A DNA stretch of 42,014 bases from Paenibacillus alba (GCF_013204855.1 NZ_JABMKZ010000056.1:1-42014); one strand, 5' to 3'; numbered from the stretch's first letter, positions 23,892-33,050 are shown. Notes: a model not told the origin generated them from the letters alone. Made by a program: numbers and translations.

Positions 23892-25247
23892 TTAAGCTGT
23901 AGCCAGCTCAAGATCATCTTCCTCGTCGCGATCAAAAGCAGCGCGATCGAATTCCCCTTCGGATTCTGCCACAAGCAGAGCCGTTACGGTTGTTCCTGTT
24001 GCGTTCACCGCAGTACGGCCCATGTCGATCAGCGCTTCAACGCCAAGTACAAGACCCATACCTTCCAGCGGCAAGCCCAGAGCCGTCAATACGACAGTCG
24101 TCGAGATCGCTGCGGGACCCGGAACGCCGGCTACGCCGATGGAGGAAACCACGCTGACCAAGATCAACAATGCATATTCAGACACGCTAAGCGGCAAATT
24201 GTAAACCTTCGCGACGAAAATTGCCACAACTGCCGGCCATACCCCGCCGCAGCCATTGAAATTCATCGTTGCGCCAAGCGGTGCTACGAAGCTTGCAATA
24301 CGTGGTGATATGCGAAGACGTTTCGTGATCACTTCCAGATTCACAGGCAGCGTCGCATAGCTGCTGCGTGTTGTGAATGCGACTGCAATCGTCGGATAAG
24401 CCTTTTTGAAGAACTTGATTGGGTTTACTTTTGCCACGAGAAGAACCAAACCACCGAAAATCAACACGAAGTGGATGATCAGAGCGACATAGGACGTTAG
24501 GATAATTTTAGCCAAAGGAGCCAATGTGTCCAGACCGTATTTAGCCGCCATAGCCGCGATCAAAGCATACACCCCATAAGGTGTGAGACGAATAACATAC
24601 TTAACTACTTGGTGAATGACAGCTGTTGCTGACGTGATAAACGCTTTGATTGGCGCTACAGTTTCCGGCTTTTTGGAGCCCACATGGACAATCGCTACTG
24701 CCACGAAAATCGCGAAAATCAGCACCGGTACAACTTTCCCTGTTGCCATATCATTAATTGGATTGGATGGTACCAAGTCCAGAATAACCTGCGAGAACGT
24801 AGGGATTTCTCTTGCTTTAAAATCCTTCGGTACAGCTTGCGCAATGCCGTTGCCCGGATCAAATGCCAGAGCAACCAGAAGCCCGATCAATGCGGCAATC
24901 CCTGTTGTGAGCAAGAACCAACCAATCGTTTTGAGTCCTAATTTACGAAGCTGACCCAAACTGGATAACGATGAAATACTGTTAATAACCAGAATAAGTA
25001 CGAGAGGCATAACGAGCATTTTGATCAAATTAACATAAATCGTACCGATTGTGCTTACACTCTTGAACTCCAAGTGTGTTTGGTTGAACACAATTCCGGC
25101 CACTAAGCCAAGACCTAACGCGATGAAAACGCGGTTGCCGAAGCTGACTCTCTTTCTCGCCAGAAACACGAGCCCCGCAATAATTATCAATGATACAACT
25201 AAGCTGACCCAGTTTGATTGAAATGCCGTCACTAGGTTGTTTTTCAC
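23892..25247 (-). CDS. tcyP: L-cystine symporter TcyP (DAACS family)
   Basis: The protein of about 451 residues has eight or more membrane segments and the DAACS pattern: KMLVMPLVLILVINSIS, a serine-rich re-entrant loop (AFTTRSSYATLPVNLE), and GATMNFNGCGGVWPAVVA and GVPGPAAISTTVVL in the transport core. It matches YhcL/TcyP, a sodium-coupled cystine importer. The acidic C-terminal tail (DRDEEDDLELATA) is cytoplasmic. GTG 25247 is chosen as start because AAGGGG lies 9 bases upstream; ATG 25256 directly abuts that SD. A second cystine uptake gene in the same window complements the ABC system at 9.7-12.8 kb. Confidence 0.87.
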   Translation of the reverse strand: MKNNLVTAFQSNWVSLVVSLIIIAGLVFLARKRVSFGNRVFIALGLGLVAGIVFNQTHLEFKSVSTIGTIYVNLIKMLVMPLVLILVINSISSLSSLGQLRKLGLKTIGWFLLTTGIAALIGLLVALAFDPGNGIAQAVPKDFKAREIPTFSQVILDLVPSNPINDMATGKVVPVLIFAIFVAVAIVHVGSKKPETVAPIKAFITSATAVIHQVVKYVIRLTPYGVYALIAAMAAKYGLDTLAPLAKIILTSYVALIIHFVLIFGGLVLLVAKVNPIKFFKKAYPTIAVAFTTRSSYATLPVNLEVITKRLRISPRIASFVAPLGATMNFNGCGGVWPAVVAIFVAKVYNLPLSVSEYALLILVSVVSSIGVAGVPGPAAISTTVVLTALGLPLEGMGLVLGVEALIDMGRTAVNATGTTVTALLVAESEGEFDRAAFDRDEEDDLELATA

Positions 25248-25295
25248 TAGAATCATCCCCTTAATCCCTATAATGTCACTTGGTTTTATGGGTTA

Positions 25296-25346
25296 AGAAT
25301 ATGACATATGACGTTACCTGTCAACGGTTAATTTTCAAGTCATATG
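25296..25346 (-). promoter_or_regulatory. Sigma-A promoter of tcyP with flanking inverted repeat
   Basis: On the minus strand TTGACA (25319-25324) and TATTCT (25296-25301) are 17 bases apart. An inverted pair CATATGAC (25305-25312) and GTCATATG (25339-25346) brackets the -35 box, a plausible operator. Confidence 0.65.
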
Positions 25347-25431
25347 CCAAAAGTCGCTCCAATGTCAACTTTTCTGAGAACTGGCGCGGCTTTGTATGTT
25401 CTATATAACTATGTCTAAACTCATAATAAAA

Positions 25432-25719
25432 TTACATCGTATGCTGATCATGCACTATAGCCGTAGGAGGCTGGTGCTGTTGGCGATGGATGCACTCCCG
25501 GCTCTCGATGGCAGAAGTAGGCTTGGAGGTGAATATAGGTGAATTTGTTGGAGGCTCTACGGGTGAAGCTGCTGGCATTGGCGAAGGTAAGCTTTCATTA
25601 CTGACTGTCGTTGCGGGTGCCGTTGTAGTTTCAGCGCCTTCTTTTACCAGCTTACTCGTACATCCTGCCATTACACTTACCAACGAAACAACAACAAACT
25701 GTACTACTCGTCTTCCCAT
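25432..25719 (-). CDS. Small putative lipoprotein
   Basis: The 95-residue product has a lipoprotein signal (RRVVQFVVVSLVSVMAGC, lipobox VMAGC with Cys near residue 19) and a low-complexity Ser/Thr/Pro tail (SPMPAASPVEPPTNSP). ATG 25719 has GGAGGAG seven bases upstream. No conserved domain is recognised. The tail suggests an exposed cell-surface linker. It could be a rapidly evolving lineage-specific gene. Confidence 0.55.
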   Translation of the reverse strand: MGRRVVQFVVVSLVSVMAGCTSKLVKEGAETTTAPATTVSNESLPSPMPAASPVEPPTNSPIFTSKPTSAIESRECIHRQQHQPPTAIVHDQHTM

Positions 25720-25843
25720 CCCTACCACTCCTCCATCACATTGCCTTTCTCCTCTCCTTCTCCCTCAGCTAAAAGTTTCGGTTTCTGTGGTATCTACAAT
25801 AATAAGGCATGTCTGGGCGGCGATGAAGATTTGTTGCTAGGGT

Positions 25844-26389
25844 GGATAAGTATTCTAATTAGCTTGGGTTCTTGTGGGGATTAGTTACTTGGGAATCGTG
25901 GTTTAGTTGCTCAGGAGAATAGTTGTTAAGGAGCTTAGATAGCAGCACGGATTAGTCGCTCGGGTGGATAGTTGTTAAGTAGCTTAGGTAGCACCACGGA
26001 TTAGTCGCTCGGGCGGATAGTTGTTAAGTAGCTTAGGTAGCACCACGGATTAGTCGCTCGGGCGGATAGTTGTTAAGTAGCTTAGGTAGCACCACGGATT
26101 AGTCGCTCGAGAGGATAGTTGTTAAGTAGCTTACATAGCACCACGGATTAGTCGCTCGGGTGGATAGTTGTTAAGTAGCTTAGGTAGCACCACGGATTAG
26201 TCGCTCGGGCGGATAGTTGTTAAGTAGCTTAGGTAGCACCACGGATTAGTCGCTCGGGCGGGTAGTTGTTAAGTAGCTTAGGTAGCACCACGGATTAGTC
26301 GCTCGGGCGGGTAGTTGTTAAGTAGCTTAGGTAGCACCACGGATTAGTCGCTCGGGCGGATAGTTGTTAAGTAGCTTAGGCGGCCTACT
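25844..26389. repeat. 49-bp minisatellite array
   Basis: GGATTAGTCGC starts recur every 49 bases from 25949 (25998, then on to 26341), giving nine near-identical units, preceded by two or three degraded ones back to about 25844. Units contain TAGTTGTTAAGTAGCTTAGG. Differences are mainly single bases (CGGGTGG, CGGGCGG, CGAGAGG). There are no unique spacers, so it is not a CRISPR. No coding frame is convincing. Confidence 0.92.
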
Positions 26390-26429
26390 GCTAGATTTGC
26401 AGGCAGTTGGACCTCCGTGGCTGAAAAGT

Positions 26430-26613
26430 TAGGGGAACTACGGTACGCTATTTTGGCGTAAACCATCTAAAACCATGATGAAAGGGAACTACAGTGCGTT
26501 ATTTCGCGGTTTTGCCCTCTAAAATCGTATTTGAAGACCATATAGAGGACTGTAGTTCCGTTTGGAACGAAATATGGACGAAATCTCCGAAATAGCGTAT
26601 CTCAGTTCCCTTT
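26430..26613. repeat. Dispersed ~185-bp inverted-repeat element, copy 3
   Basis: Plus motifs GGAACTACGGTACGCTATTT (about 26434) and GGAACTACAGTGCGTTATTT (about 26487), then minus motifs TATAGAGGACTGTAGTTCC (about 26541) and AAATAGCGTATCTCAGTTCC (about 26589). This is the clearest copy, with four motifs at 50-55 base spacing. Confidence 0.82.
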
Positions 26614-26680
26614 CGTGCCTAAACAGTGGGCAAAAGGACCCTGGCGCACCGCCCAACCTCCAGCCAAGGTCGAAACAGCA

Positions 26681-26714
26681 AGAGGCTGTCCCCGAGTTTT
26701 CGGGGACAGCCTCT
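26681..26714. repeat. Perfect 15-bp hairpin of unknown origin
   Basis: AGAGGCTGTCCCCGA pairs perfectly with TCGGGGACAGCCTCT around GTTT. No T-run follows on either strand, so it is a poor terminator. AGGCTGTCCC also occurs at 41677-41686. It may be a remnant of IS inverted ends. Confidence 0.6.
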
Positions 26715-26738
26715 GTATTAGTCTCACCCGATAACGAC

Positions 26739-26905
26739 CGCTTCGCACTCGTCAACCATCGGCTTCGCACTCACTCGCTAACCACCGCTTCGCACTCGTC
26801 AACCATCAGCTTCGCACTCACTCGATAATGCCACTTCGCACTGGCAATCAGCGGCTTCGCACCCGCCCACTACCGGCCGCTTCGCACTCGCCCGCTTAGC
26901 CCCCA
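26739..26905. repeat. Degenerate CTTCGCACTCG repeats
   Basis: At least seven copies of CTTCGCACTC or close variants are spaced about 19-29 bases, interspersed with AACCAYCG. GC-rich sequence continues to about 27030. Open frames here are compositional and not supported. Confidence 0.7.
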
Positions 26906-27038
26906 CGCCGCCGCACAATGCTACCCATCCGCCTCGACGCCTCCTAGCGACGCGCCAGCTGTTAGCGCCGCTTGTCCGCGCTAGCTCTCCGCTTCCGCTT
27001 GCTGCCGGAGGAAGCGAGCACACTGCGCCAGCCCCATT

Positions 27039-27455
27039 TCATATCCGGATGCCAGGGCTGAAATGGTTGTAATCGTCCGAGGACGGGTCGAACACCGCCT
27101 CTTCCTCACTTGGGACGGCATCGTTGTTCGTGGATGCCTGCGCCTCGGCGTAGCTGTCGGGCCAATCCTCATTCACCGTATGGGCCGGAATGCGGATGGA
27201 GCCCTCCAGATCGTACGCCATGGCGAACGTCGCTGGCTCTGCCTGAGCGGACTTGCTTTCCACGAAGCGTCCGCCGTGGGACTGCGCAATCTCCAGCGCA
27301 GAGGTAACTTCCTGCTCGTCCAAGTGGATGTGCAGCGTCGCCCGCTCCCCATCCAACAGCTCCGGCTTATAGCCAAGCTCTTCCAGCGTATCCAGAGCAA
27401 GAAGCGCATCGCGCTCGTGCTCAAATTCAAAAAAGATCGGAACAAAGTTGTTCAT
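27039..27455 (-). CDS. Hypothetical protein with DUF-like N-terminal domain
   Basis: The 138-residue product starts MNNFVPIFFEFEHERDALLAL and has LDTLEELGYKPELLDG and LHIHLDEQEVTSALEIAQSHGG, which read as a small alpha/beta domain of about 75 residues similar in style to ACT/ferredoxin-like folds. An acidic, disordered tail follows (PSEEEAVFDPSSDDYN). ATG 27455 follows AAAGGATG. I do not recognise a function. It lies 75 bases downstream of the inositol-phosphatase-like gene on the same strand, so co-transcription is possible. Confidence 0.65.
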   Translation of the reverse strand: MNNFVPIFFEFEHERDALLALDTLEELGYKPELLDGERATLHIHLDEQEVTSALEIAQSHGGRFVESKSAQAEPATFAMAYDLEGSIRIPAHTVNEDWPDSYAEAQASTNNDAVPSEEEAVFDPSSDDYNHFSPGIRI

Positions 27456-27530
27456 CGCCCAGCATCCTTTCTCCAAATGAAAAGTCTGCCATTAGCTTTT
27501 ACAAATTGTTCCTCGCCTATTCCTCTCCTC

Positions 27531-28406
27531 TTAAATCCCGGCTTGGACGATTTTGAGCAGTTCTTCATGGTAGGCAGGGACAGCAGCGACTAAATAAACG
27601 CCTTTCTCCAATTCGTTGCCTTTGGCTGCAGCAGCCGCCCCGCCTTGTTGACTACTTCCTTCAGCATCCTGCGTGCTATCCTCTAACCACGAAACAGGCT
27701 GACCGTAGAAATCCGTCACCTTCACTCCGGCCTCCCGAGCGAGCAGCAGGCCTGCATACAGATCTTCCCCTTCCGAGTTATACAGCACGATGCCATGAAG
27801 ATCACCTCTGGCCAGCATCGCCCAAGTTAAGGATGGTGCCCACATGCGCAGTACTCTTTTGACCGAATGCTCGAGATGATGCCTTAAGGCCAACGCCTTG
27901 CGATCATCTTTGCCAACAGCATGGCCCTGAATCCAGGAAAGAGTAGATTTCGTCAACACACCTTGGGGCTTCGCCTCCAGCCGAGTTTCCTCTTGCCACG
28001 CGCCTTCGCCTTTCACAGCCACATAGTTCAAGCCCATCACGGAATCATAAACGACGCCTACGACGATTCGTCCCTGATAGCTAAGTGAAATGGATACGCC
28101 GTACAGAGGAATCCCCAGAGCGAAATTATTCGTCCCATCCAACGGATCCACATGCCATACCCAGTCGCTCTCTACTCCGCCTTCACCCGCTTCTTCACTA
28201 TATATACGATGAGTCGGAAATACGGCCATAATCGTCTCTACGATTAAACGATCGGCCTCGACATCCACTTCGGTCACCAGATCACCGCGTTCGTCTTTAT
28301 GGAGGGTCGTCAGCTTGCTCCCGAAACGTTCCTTGGCAAGTTCTCCTGCTTTGCGCGCAGCATTTCCCGCAACTTCTTTTGCCAGTGACCATTCATTACG
28401 ATCCAT
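27531..28406 (-). CDS. Inositol-monophosphatase family protein
   Basis: The 291-residue protein has the metal-binding motifs of the Mg-dependent, Li-sensitive phosphatases: YSEEAGEGG (about 67-75) and HVDPLDGTNNF (about 85-95), with a C-terminal EGEDLYAGLLLAREAG in place of the usual WDxAAG motif. Family members dephosphorylate inositol phosphates or related sugar phosphates. An Ala/Gly/Gln-rich insertion (QDAEGSSQQGGAAAAAKG) near residue 255 is unusual. ATG 28406 has GAAGGGG upstream; the TTG extension is not needed. Confidence 0.82.
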   Translation of the reverse strand: MDRNEWSLAKEVAGNAARKAGELAKERFGSKLTTLHKDERGDLVTEVDVEADRLIVETIMAVFPTHRIYSEEAGEGGVESDWVWHVDPLDGTNNFALGIPLYGVSISLSYQGRIVVGVVYDSVMGLNYVAVKGEGAWQEETRLEAKPQGVLTKSTLSWIQGHAVGKDDRKALALRHHLEHSVKRVLRMWAPSLTWAMLARGDLHGIVLYNSEGEDLYAGLLLAREAGVKVTDFYGQPVSWLEDSTQDAEGSSQQGGAAAAAKGNELEKGVYLVAAVPAYHEELLKIVQAGI

Positions 28407-28573
28407 TTGCTCAGCCCCTTCAAGCAATCTAGTAGTTCTCTCTCATATATTACCATATGTTCCTACGATTATTGTCGTTTGTGAAGGCTGTTAGATTGAC
28501 AAGCTGCCTATTCATAAGTCATAATATAGCAAAATCTTAAGCGATATGAGCAGTCGAAAGGGGCACTACGAGC

Positions 28574-29539
28574 ATGGTAAAGCATCATCAACACAAGATA
28601 TTGGATTGCACGATTCGGGACGGCGGTTTGGTGAACGATTGGGATTTTAGCGTGGAGTTTGTCCAAGACATGTATCGCGGCTTAAGCGCAGCTGGCGTGG
28701 AATATATGGAAATTGGTTACAAAAATTCGGAAAAGCTGCTGAAAGGCGGAGCTTCCGGTCCATGGAGATTCTTGAACGAAGAGTTCTTGCGTGACGTGAT
28801 TACCAAAAAAACCGATACAAAGCTGTCTGCTCTCGTAGATATCGGCCGTGTCGATGAGAAAGACATTTTGCCTCGTGAAGACAGCTTGCTTGACTTGATT
28901 CGCGTTGCTTGTTACATCAAAGATGTAGATAAAGGCCTCGAGCTTGTCCAAAAGTTCAATGACATGGGTTACGAAACGTCCCTGAACATTATGGCGCTTT
29001 CTCATGTAATGGAAAATGAGCTGGTTGAAGCTTTCGAAGAAATTAACAAAAGTCCAGTTGACGTTGTCTACATTGTAGACTCTTACGGCAGCATGGATCA
29101 CAAAGATATTGATTACCTCGTAACGAAGTTCCAACGTTTGCTACCTGAGAAAGAGCTTGGTTTGCATATGCACAATAACATGCAGCTTGCTTTCGCCAAC
29201 ACGATTGCCGGTGCTGCAAAAGGTGTATCGTTCTTGGACTCTTCCGTATACGGGATGGGACGCGCTGCAGGAAACTGTACAACAGAACTGCTTCTTAGCT
29301 ACTTGAAAGGGGCACGTTACGACATTCGTCCAGTGCTCGAAATTATTGAGAAGCACATGATCACCATGCGTCAAAAATGGGATTGGGGCTACCTCATTCC
29401 TTACATGATCGTAGGTGCGCTTGATGAGCATCCACGTACGGCAATGGCATTGTTGAACTCCAAGGAGAGAAATAACTTCGTAGATTTCTATGACCGTTTG
29501 ACTTCCGTGGAAACAGCTCCTTCTATTAACAAAGACTAA
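28574..29539 (+). CDS. Aldolase-type (DRE-TIM / HMGL-like) protein
   Basis: The 321-residue protein starts with the DRE-TIM metallolyase pattern (ILDCTIRDGGLVNDWDF; family DxTLRDG) and has the metal-binding HMHNN motif (about residues 197-201) and VYGMGRAAGNCTTELLL (about 219-235). These are features of the aldolase module of isopropylmalate synthase-like and 4-hydroxy-2-oxovalerate aldolase-like enzymes. The LeuA regulatory domain is absent. SD AAAGGGG lies upstream of ATG 28574. TTGACA at about 28496 may be its -35 element. The exact reaction is unknown to me. Confidence 0.8.
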   Translation: MVKHHQHKILDCTIRDGGLVNDWDFSVEFVQDMYRGLSAAGVEYMEIGYKNSEKLLKGGASGPWRFLNEEFLRDVITKKTDTKLSALVDIGRVDEKDILPREDSLLDLIRVACYIKDVDKGLELVQKFNDMGYETSLNIMALSHVMENELVEAFEEINKSPVDVVYIVDSYGSMDHKDIDYLVTKFQRLLPEKELGLHMHNNMQLAFANTIAGAAKGVSFLDSSVYGMGRAAGNCTTELLLSYLKGARYDIRPVLEIIEKHMITMRQKWDWGYLIPYMIVGALDEHPRTAMALLNSKERNNFVDFYDRLTSVETAPSINKD

Positions 29540-29558
29540 TTTGCCGCTTAGATAACTT

Positions 29559-29623
29559 AAACCCCTTATTGACCGTTCTGAAGGCTTCTGAAGCCCTTTG
29601 AGCGTTCGATAAGGGGTTTTTTT
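29559..29623. terminator. Terminator after the aldolase-type gene
   Basis: AAACCCCTTAT pairs with ATAAGGGGTTT across an inner hairpin (GGCTTCTGAAGCC), followed by TTTTTT. It could also stop the convergent gene at 29628. Confidence 0.85.
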
Positions 29624-29627
29624 GCTG

Positions 29628-29951
29628 TTATTTAATAAGCTTAGCAGATACCACATAATCTTCGGCATAAGCCCGATCAATGAGAAAGATAAACTCCTCT
29701 TCATCACGGCGAGATGAGTTTTTTTTGCGGAACACCTCAATATATTCGCTCTCAATGAGCTCCGTACAATCTTCGTCTGAGTAAATCAACCCATCTTCCA
29801 AGCGTTTAAGCGCCTCAACCATAACCTCACGCGATTTTAGGTCACCTTGAATCTCCACATAGACTCTGCCAATAGCATCATGATCTTGCAGGAGGATCAC
29901 GACTTTGGCGTTCGCTTTGATACGCACCTTCTTTTTCGGAGATATACTCAT
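29628..29951 (-). CDS. Conserved-looking hypothetical protein
   Basis: The 107-residue product has a basic N-terminus (PKKKVRIKANAKVVILLQ) and an acidic, helix-prone C-terminal half (EALKRLEDGLIYSDEDCTELIESEYIEVF). ATG 29951 has AAGGAG at good spacing. No domain is recognised. It is a single gene between the aldolase terminator and the second two-component system. Confidence 0.65.
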   Translation of the reverse strand: MSISPKKKVRIKANAKVVILLQDHDAIGRVYVEIQGDLKSREVMVEALKRLEDGLIYSDEDCTELIESEYIEVFRKKNSSRRDEEEFIFLIDRAYAEDYVVSAKLIK

Positions 29952-30146
29952 CTGTCCTACTCCTTCATTAGTCTTCTCTGTGCTATTTTATGTCACGAAG
30001 GACGAACGCGGACTAGGCATATGAACGCTATTGAAATACTTCCTCGCTTCTAGGCTTGGGGATATTTCTGCTCATATCTGAAAATAGTATGGTAAACGGC
30101 ACGATCAAATGCAAGTCAAAGCAAGCGAACGGGGATGACGAACGCA

Positions 30147-30911
30147 ATGAGCCGCATATTACTAATCGAAGATGAGGAACGAATCGCCCGCGTGCTTCAA
30201 CTGGAGCTGGAGCATGAAGGCTATGAGGTACATACCCGATCAGATGGGCGTTCCGGACTGAATACCGCTTTGGATGGGTCTGACTGGGAGCTGATTCTGC
30301 TGGATGTCATGCTGCCTGAGCTTAGCGGTCTGGAGGTGCTCCGCCGCATACGTCAGGTGAATGCCAGTATTCCTATTATTTTATTGACGGCACGCGATGC
30401 GGTCAGGGATCGAGTCAGCGGATTGGACCAGGGGGCTAATGACTATGTTACGAAGCCTTTCGCCACGATTGAGCTGCTCGCCCGCATTCGCAGCTTGCTC
30501 CGGCAAAGAAGTTTGCAAGAGCAGCCGGCCGAGCAGCCCCATTTGCTCAAAGTCGATGATCTCACCATGGATTTGAAAAGCAGAGCCGTTGTCCGCGAGG
30601 GCATCCCTATTGAATTAACACCTACTGAGTTTGATTTGCTGCGCTTCCTCATTCAGCATCAAGATGAAGTCATGTCACGGGAACAGATTATTTCGGAAGT
30701 ATGGGGATACGATTTCGTCGGCGATACCAACGTAGTTGATGTGTATATCCGTTATTTGCGCCAAAAGGTCGACAAGCCCTTCTCCTGCAAGCTGATACAG
30801 ACCATACGAGGGGTCGGCTATTTATTGAAGTGTGACTCCTCCTCTTCGAACAAAGACAGCGAAGAAGCCGCTGGGGACGCTCCCCCCAAAGACGAGCAGA
30901 AGCCTATATGA
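30147..30911 (+). CDS. OmpR-family response regulator of the second two-component system
   Basis: From ATG 30147 the product has 254 residues with a receiver domain (acidic ED at 8-9, phospho-Asp 53 in LILLDVMLPELSG, LLTA, YVTKPFA) and an OmpR winged helix (LTPTEFDLLRFLI, VWGYDFVGDTNVVDVYIRYLRQKV, IQTIRGVGYLLK). A Ser/Glu/Asp-rich tail (SSSSNKDSEEAAGDA) of about 25 residues is unusual for the family. ATG 30135 directly follows the SD GGGG with no spacer, so 30147 is preferred. It overlaps the kinase gene (ATGA). Confidence 0.9.
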   Translation: MSRILLIEDEERIARVLQLELEHEGYEVHTRSDGRSGLNTALDGSDWELILLDVMLPELSGLEVLRRIRQVNASIPIILLTARDAVRDRVSGLDQGANDYVTKPFATIELLARIRSLLRQRSLQEQPAEQPHLLKVDDLTMDLKSRAVVREGIPIELTPTEFDLLRFLIQHQDEVMSREQIISEVWGYDFVGDTNVVDVYIRYLRQKVDKPFSCKLIQTIRGVGYLLKCDSSSSNKDSEEAAGDAPPKDEQKPI

Positions 30912-32275
30912 GCCTTAAGCTCAAAATCACTTTATCGGTTTCCGCCGGACTTATGCTGATCCTTTTTTTCAGCTTCACCTTCGTTTATTACATGTTCATT
31001 CGGGTTACAACCAAAGGCGAGGTGGAGCTGCTGAAAGAGAAGGCTCGAACTTTGCTGCTGAAGGATTTGCCTACCCATCCTGAGTACTGGCAGAACAACT
31101 CACAGATGGATGAGCTCCTTATCCCGCAAGAGATGCTGCGATATATCGCTCCGGATTCGAAGATTGTTCATCAAATTTATTCCGATGAGAAGCTCATTAG
31201 CTACCCTGCAAGTTATGTAAACAAAGAAACCGTTGTTTTAGAAACGGCAGCAGACGGCATTTTTATCTTTGTGCAAATGCCTGTGTACCAAGAAGGGCAT
31301 CAGGTCGCTACGTTAGAAATTGGGCGAAACTTGCGAAGGCTTGGCGAATACTCGAGCATGCTCATATCCATACTTTTACTAACTTCCACCGGTGCGCTGA
31401 TTCTAGCTCTCCTTGGGGGTTATTTCTACACGAATGTGCTCTTTCGTCCGCTCCAGCAGCTTGTAACTACCATGCAAAACATTGAAAAAAGCGGCTCTTT
31501 CCGGCATATCAGCATGCCCGCCAAGAGGACCAATGATGAATTAACGATGCTTGGAGCGACTTTCAACAGGATGATTGATCGATTGCAGGACATGTTTCAA
31601 AAGCAGGAGCAATTCCTCGCAGATGCCTCGCATGAGCTGCGTACGCCGCTCACCATCATCGAGAGCTATGCCAGCCTGCTGCGAAGATGGGCGTTCCGGG
31701 ATGATAAATTACGCGAGGAAGCTCTCGAAGCGATTATCTCCGAATCTGCACAGCTGAAGATGCTTACCCAGAACCTGCTTTCCCTCACCAAGATCGAGCA
31801 GGAAAACTGTGAGAACAGCGTCTCCTTCAATCTTCTTCCGATCCTAGAACAAACGGCAGCTTCGCTAAGGCTTACCTCCGGCAGAGAGATTCAGGTTCAA
31901 ATCGCAGCAGGCTTAAAAGAGCTTCTTATGACGGGGGATCCGCATAAGATCAGGCAGCTGATCATCATTTTGGTGGATAATGCGCTCAAGTACAGCCAGG
32001 AAAGGGTTGAGCTTAGCGTAGACCTCAAGGACAACAAATGGGTTGAAATCAAGGTCACGGATCAAGGCATTGGCATAGCCGAAAACGAGCTGCCTCACCT
32101 CTTTGACCGTTTCTATCGGACGGATAAAGCGAGGAATCGCAAACAGGGCGGAGCCGGCCTTGGACTAGCTATCGCCCATCATATCGTCCAGCAGCATGGG
32201 GGGCAAATAGCACTCCAAAGCCGTTTGGGCCATGGAACAATGGCATTGATTACGCTCCCACAAACCTGTCAATGA
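30908..32275 (+). CDS. Sensor histidine kinase of the second two-component system
   Basis: The 455-residue protein has a membrane segment at about 8-31, an extracellular sensor of about 115 residues, a second membrane segment at about 152-175, HAMP (about 178-230), HisKA box ASHELRTPLTII with His 242, N358 (LIIILVDNALKYS), DQGIGI at 385-390 and GAGLGL at 416-421. All catalytic motifs are intact. It resembles ArlS/CssS-type kinases in layout. The signal is unknown. The secreted NlpC/P60 gene lies 190 bases downstream with its own leader. Confidence 0.9.
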   Translation: MSLKLKITLSVSAGLMLILFFSFTFVYYMFIRVTTKGEVELLKEKARTLLLKDLPTHPEYWQNNSQMDELLIPQEMLRYIAPDSKIVHQIYSDEKLISYPASYVNKETVVLETAADGIFIFVQMPVYQEGHQVATLEIGRNLRRLGEYSSMLISILLLTSTGALILALLGGYFYTNVLFRPLQQLVTTMQNIEKSGSFRHISMPAKRTNDELTMLGATFNRMIDRLQDMFQKQEQFLADASHELRTPLTIIESYASLLRRWAFRDDKLREEALEAIISESAQLKMLTQNLLSLTKIEQENCENSVSFNLLPILEQTAASLRLTSGREIQVQIAAGLKELLMTGDPHKIRQLIIILVDNALKYSQERVELSVDLKDNKWVEIKVTDQGIGIAENELPHLFDRFYRTDKARNRKQGGAGLGLAIAHHIVQQHGGQIALQSRLGHGTMALITLPQTCQ

Positions 32276-32467
32276 AAACATTATAATGAGATTCCCATCA
32301 TTTTCTCAGAAACCCTAAGAACCCCTGTGACAGCAAGGGAATCAAGGTTGCAAGGTAAATAATAGGCGAAATTTCATTTGGTATACTGGGTTTAGTGAAC
32401 GACCACACACAAGTCAGTCCATAAAACTTTCTTGTGAATGGCGATAAACACTAAGGAGGCAAACCAG

Positions 32468-32980
32468 ATGAAAAATCAACAAACATGGCACAAGAAACTA
32501 GTCGTAGCGGCTTTGACCGTTTCCATAGGACTTTCAACAGGAATCGTCAGTTCGCCCCATCAAGCAGAGGCGGCGACAGCAGATGCAGCTATTACAGCAA
32601 CTTCTCGTGCGAATCAAGTGATTTCGATCGGTAAAAACTACTTAGGGCGACCTTATCAATTCGGCGCAAAAGCAGGTCAAACACGGACCTTTGACTGTTC
32701 TTCCTTTACGCAATATGTGTTCCAGCGGATTGGCGTTAGCTTGCCGCGGACCTCTAAGCAGCAAGCCAAAGTAGGCAGCTACGTGTCCAGAAGCAACCTT
32801 CGTGCAGGGGATCTCGTTTTCTTCTCGATTCCAGGCAAGCCTGGCGTGATTAACCACGTCGCCATCTACATGGGCAATGGCAACCTGCTGCAAACGTATG
32901 GTGCAGGCGGCGTACGCATCACCAACATTCAAAGCGGAACTTGGTCATCCCGTTACATGACCGCTCGCCGCGTGCTATAG
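32468..32980 (+). CDS. Secreted NlpC/P60 (C40) cell-wall peptidase
   Basis: The 170-residue protein has a signal peptide with likely cleavage after AEA at residue 35, then one NlpC/P60 domain with catalytic Cys77 (FDCSSF) and His130 (INHVAIYMG); Gln142 may be the third polar residue. Such enzymes cut gamma-D-Glu-diamino acid bonds in peptidoglycan peptides. No SH3 or LysM domain is attached, so it is a minimal form. ATG 32468 has AAGGAGG; the in-frame ATG 32438 does not. It may be controlled by the two-component system just upstream. Confidence 0.88.
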   Translation: MKNQQTWHKKLVVAALTVSIGLSTGIVSSPHQAEAATADAAITATSRANQVISIGKNYLGRPYQFGAKAGQTRTFDCSSFTQYVFQRIGVSLPRTSKQQAKVGSYVSRSNLRAGDLVFFSIPGKPGVINHVAIYMGNGNLLQTYGAGGVRITNIQSGTWSSRYMTARRVL

Positions 32981-32990
32981 AATAACAGAG

Positions 32991-33024
32991 ATAACCCTCA
33001 GCCATCCGGCTTGAGGGTTATTCG
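32991..33024 (+). terminator. Terminator of the NlpC/P60 gene
   Basis: ATAACCCTCAGCC pairs with GGCTTGAGGGTTAT around ATCC, followed by TCGTTGTTT. Confidence 0.8.
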
Positions 33025-33050
33025 TTGTTTAATCCATCGCGATTGTTCTC

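Noticed and set aside
25844..26389. CRISPR array
   Set aside because: The 49-bp units are contiguous and nearly identical, with no unique spacers and no cas genes in the window.
26681..26714. Rho-independent terminator
   Set aside because: The stem is perfect but no T-run follows on either strand and no gene ends next to it.
26799..27023. Minus-strand ORF rich in Arg and Gly
   Set aside because: It lies over the CTTCGCACTCG repeats and GC-rich DNA, has no SD and no domain.
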